DNA of 34,624 bases from contig JAATGN010000139.1 of assembly GCA_015654615.1 (NCBI GenBank), positions 1-34,624 of the forward strand, in the 5' to 3' direction. The DNA comes from Rhodospirillales bacterium. GTDB lineage: Bacteria; Pseudomonadota; Alphaproteobacteria; Rhodospirillales; Magnetospirillaceae. The position numbers and the translations under genes are program-made. Position 1 is the stretch's first letter. Each line of letters starts with the position of its first letter. Of this stretch, positions 32,326 to 34,624 are shown piece after piece. Below the pieces are notes generated by a model. The model made no database searches, had not been told where the DNA came from, and was given only the letters and a program-made list of their open reading frames with translations.

Positions 32326-33231
32326 TCACCCAACGCCCTTCGCCGGTCCCTTGATGAAGTCGACGAAGGCGCGGAGCGGCGCCGGCATGTGGTGGCGGCC
32401 GGCATAATAGAGGAAGGGACCGGAGAATCTCTGCCACCAGTCTTCGAGGACGGGGACCAGGGCGCCGCTCGCCAGCGCCGGCGCCTGGATCTCCTCGAAA
32501 CCGTAGACCACGCCGAGACCGGCGACGGCGGCGCTGAGTTCCATCTCGATGGAGGACGCCGTCAGCGGACCCGATGGACTGATCCGCACGATTTCGCCGG
32601 CCCGCTCGAATTCCCAAGGATGGATGACGCCGCTCGGAAAGCGATGACGAATGCAGGCGTGGCCGAGCAGATCCTTCGGATGTTCCGGCCGGCCCCGCGC
32701 CGCGAGATAGGCCGGCGCCGCCGCCGCCACGAAACGCTGCCGGCGCGGACCGATCGGCACGGCGATCATGTCCTGCTCCAGGCGTTCGTCGTAGCGCACG
32801 CCGGCGTCGAAGCCGGCCGCCAGCACATCGATGAAATTGTCCTCGGCGGTGACCTCCAGCACGATGCCGGGATGCGCCTTCAGGAAAGCCTCGACGATCG
32901 GCGGCAGGATCAGCCGCGCCACGATTCCGGGAACGTTCAGCCGGAGCGTGCCCATCGGGCTGTCGCGGAAGCCGTTCACCGCATCGAGCGCGGCCGAAAC
33001 CTCGCCCAGCGCCGGAAGCAGCCTTTCCAGCAGCCGCGCCCCCGCTTCGGTCGGCGTGACGCTGCGGGTCGTGCGATTGAGCAGGCGGACACCGAGGCGG
33101 GCCTCCAGCCGGCGCACCGCCTCGCTCAGCGTCGAGGCGGATTCGGTCCGCAGCGCCGCGGCGCCGCGAAAGCTTCGATGCCGCGCCACGGCGGTAAAGG
33201 CATCGAGGTCGGCAAGGTCGAGATCGCTCAT
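32326..33231 (-). CDS. LysR-family transcriptional regulator
   Basis: The protein has 301 residues from the ATG at 33231; an ATG at 33246 adds five residues and neither has a strong ribosome site. The helix-turn-helix region (LDAFTAVARHRSFRGAAAL, STLSEAVRRLEARLGVRLLN) is followed by the effector domain. It is divergent from the aldo/keto reductase gene with about 119 bp between starts, which is the usual geometry for a regulator and its target. Confidence 0.92.
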   Translation of the reverse strand: MSDLDLADLDAFTAVARHRSFRGAAALRTESASTLSEAVRRLEARLGVRLLNRTTRSVTPTEAGARLLERLLPALGEVSAALDAVNGFRDSPMGTLRLNVPGIVARLILPPIVEAFLKAHPGIVLEVTAEDNFIDVLAAGFDAGVRYDERLEQDMIAVPIGPRRQRFVAAAAPAYLAARGRPEHPKDLLGHACIRHRFPSGVIHPWEFERAGEIVRISPSGPLTASSIEMELSAAVAGLGVVYGFEEIQAPALASGALVPVLEDWWQRFSGPFLYYAGRHHMPAPLRAFVDFIKGPAKGVG

Positions 33232-33350
33232 TGTTCGAAAATCCATACGACCCGTTTCATTATTGCCGGATTATCGAACGCATGACCAGCCCCCATAATC
33301 GATCCATCAGGCCGGGCACATGGGCCGGCCTTCATTCCGGAGAACAGCAT

Positions 33351-34346
33351 ATGCAATACCGCCAACTTGGAACGAACGGCCCCACGGTTTCCGCCCTCGG
33401 CCTCGGCTGCATGAGCATGTCGGGAATGTACGGTCCGTCCGATCGGGCCGAGAGCATCGCGACGATCCACGCCGCCCTGGACGCCGGCGTCACGCTCCTC
33501 GACACCGGCGATTTCTACGGCATGGGCCACAATGAAATGCTGATCGGCGAGGCCGTCAAGAGCGTGCCGCGCGATCGGCTGGTCGTCAGCGTGAAATTCG
33601 GCGCGCTGCGGGACCCGGCCGCCGGCTGGCTGGGCATCGACACGCGCCCCGCCGCGGTAAAGACCTTCCTGGCCTATTCGCTGCAGCGGCTCGGCCTCGA
33701 CTACATCGACGTCTATCGGCCGGCCCGGCTCGACCCGAAGGTGCCGATCGAGGAAACCGTGGGCGCCGTCGCCGATCTGATCAAGGCCGGTTATGTCCGC
33801 CATGTCGGGCTTTCCGAAGTCGGCGCCGAGACGCTGCGGCGGGCCGCCGCCGTCCATCCGATCTGCGACCTGCAGATCGAATATTCGCTGATCTCGCGCG
33901 GCATCGAAGAGACGGTCCTGCCCGCCGCCCGCGCCCTCGGCATCGCGATCACCGCCTACGGCGTGCTTTCCCGCGGCCTCATCAGCGGCCATTGGCAAAG
34001 GAAGGCCCTGGCGCCCGCCGACTTCCGAGCCCATAGTCCACGGTTCCAGGACGACAATATCGAGACGAACCTCGCCCTGGTCGAATCCTTGCGCAAAGTC
34101 GCCGAAACCCGCGGCATCAGCGTCGCCCAGGCGGCAATCGCCTGGGTGACCGCCCAGGGAACGGATATCATACCGCTGGTCGGCGCCCGTCGCCGCGATC
34201 AGCTGGTCGAGGCGCTCGGATCGCAGGATGTCCGATTGAGCCCGGACGATCTCGCCGCGATCGAGCGCGCCGTTCCCAAAGGAACGGCGGCCGGCGCGCG
34301 TTATCCCGGGCCGGCCATGGCCGATCTGGACAGCGAGAAGGGATGA
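33351..34346 (+). CDS. Aldo/keto reductase
   Basis: The protein has 331 residues from the ATG at 33351, with GGAGA seven bases upstream; an open frame to 33231 is ignored. The TIM-barrel motifs are LGLGCMSMSGMYG, DTGDFYGMGHNE (Asp51 and Tyr56 of the catalytic tetrad) and VSVKFG (Lys82). The usual His of the tetrad is Ala in YRPARLDP, a change seen in one known subgroup. The NADPH-binding end reads IIPLVGARRRDQL. The substrate is unknown; control by the divergent LysR is likely. Confidence 0.93.
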   Translation: MQYRQLGTNGPTVSALGLGCMSMSGMYGPSDRAESIATIHAALDAGVTLLDTGDFYGMGHNEMLIGEAVKSVPRDRLVVSVKFGALRDPAAGWLGIDTRPAAVKTFLAYSLQRLGLDYIDVYRPARLDPKVPIEETVGAVADLIKAGYVRHVGLSEVGAETLRRAAAVHPICDLQIEYSLISRGIEETVLPAARALGIAITAYGVLSRGLISGHWQRKALAPADFRAHSPRFQDDNIETNLALVESLRKVAETRGISVAQAAIAWVTAQGTDIIPLVGARRRDQLVEALGSQDVRLSPDDLAAIERAVPKGTAAGARYPGPAMADLDSEKG

Positions 34347-34624
34347 GGAATCGAGGGAGCGGCCCCTGGATTGCCGCGCCTTCGCATCGCTTTGACGGAC
34401 CTAGAGACAGTGCGGTTAACGGGCCCCAGACAGAAAAAAGGTTTTGTCTTCACCAATAATCCGCAGAAATCTGCCATTTTCATCCAGGGTGGGTCACCTG
34501 CGCGCGGTCGGTGGCGAACTAAGGAGAAAAGCGTCAGGGGCGCCGGCCTCCGGGCCGGCGGAAAAGACTACGCGGCGGCAGCTGGCACCGAGGCCCGCGC
34601 CACTATACATTCAGGACGGGGGCG
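34347..34624. repeat. Degenerate intergenic repeats after the aldo/keto reductase
   Basis: TGGATTGCCGCGCCTTCG near 34366 repeats the left flank of the module at 12555. CATCCAGGGTGGGT near 34478, and GCGCCGGCCTCCGGGCCGGC near 34537, are decayed parts of the same GGTGCCAC module family. No gene was seen up to the window end. Confidence 0.55.

Overview
The window is GC-rich DNA, roughly 60-65% by eye, with dense bacterial genes that often overlap by 1-4 bases. It looks like an alphaproteobacterial chromosome, possibly Rhodospirillales-like. The grounds are an aapJQMP general amino-acid ABC transporter operon, the codon bias, and several intergenic palindromic repeat families. The taxonomic call is an inference from gene content. 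I saw no rRNA, tRNA or CRISPR array.

Layout. (1) 1-5191, leftward: a type I secretion operon in the order hlyB-like ABC transporter, a GxxExxY nuclease-like gene inside a repeat-bounded insertion, an hlyD-like adaptor, and the N-terminus of a Thr-rich probable cargo that leaves the window. (2) 5380-9396, rightward and divergent: a 1338-residue protein with TPR, glycosyltransferase-like, FkbM methyltransferase, TPR and glycosyltransferase-like parts. (3) 9378-10051: a Doc toxin/AbrB-type antitoxin pair. (4) 10111-14744: serA, a zinc-less quinone oxidoreductase, a YchJ-like SEC-C protein, a LOG-family protein and a small membrane protein. (5) 15000-19639, leftward: aapJ-aapQ-aapM-aapP followed 5 bp later by a ChaC-type gamma-glutamylcyclotransferase. 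(6) 19999-23752: a pirin, a divergent LysR regulator, a glutathionyl-hydroquinone reductase and a SAM methyltransferase. (7) 23856-26435: small or unknown proteins, two of them bracketed by an inverted 65-bp repeat. (8) 26675-32012, leftward: a compact type IV secretion operon (virB10-like lipoprotein, virB11, virD4, A24 prepilin peptidase). (9) 32326-34346: a LysR regulator divergent from an aldo/keto reductase.

Working links. The secretion operon and the TPR/glycosyltransferase/methyltransferase protein share one 188-bp divergent control region, so the large protein may modify the secreted Thr-rich cargo; this is a hypothesis. The aap transporter and ChaC join amino-acid uptake to glutathione turnover. 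The pirin/LysR/quinone-reductase cluster points to redox stress.

The most unusual feature is the load of repeats. At least four palindromic families sit between genes and also inside open reading frames (hlyD, hlyB and twice in the TPR gene) without breaking the frame. One family bounds the GxxExxY gene as 29-bp terminal inverted repeats and recurs as a short gene-less copy at the main domain junction of the TPR protein. The second notable system is the truncated type IV secretion operon, with a lipobox-bearing, Ig-domain-bearing VirB10 and a prepilin peptidase overlapping virD4.
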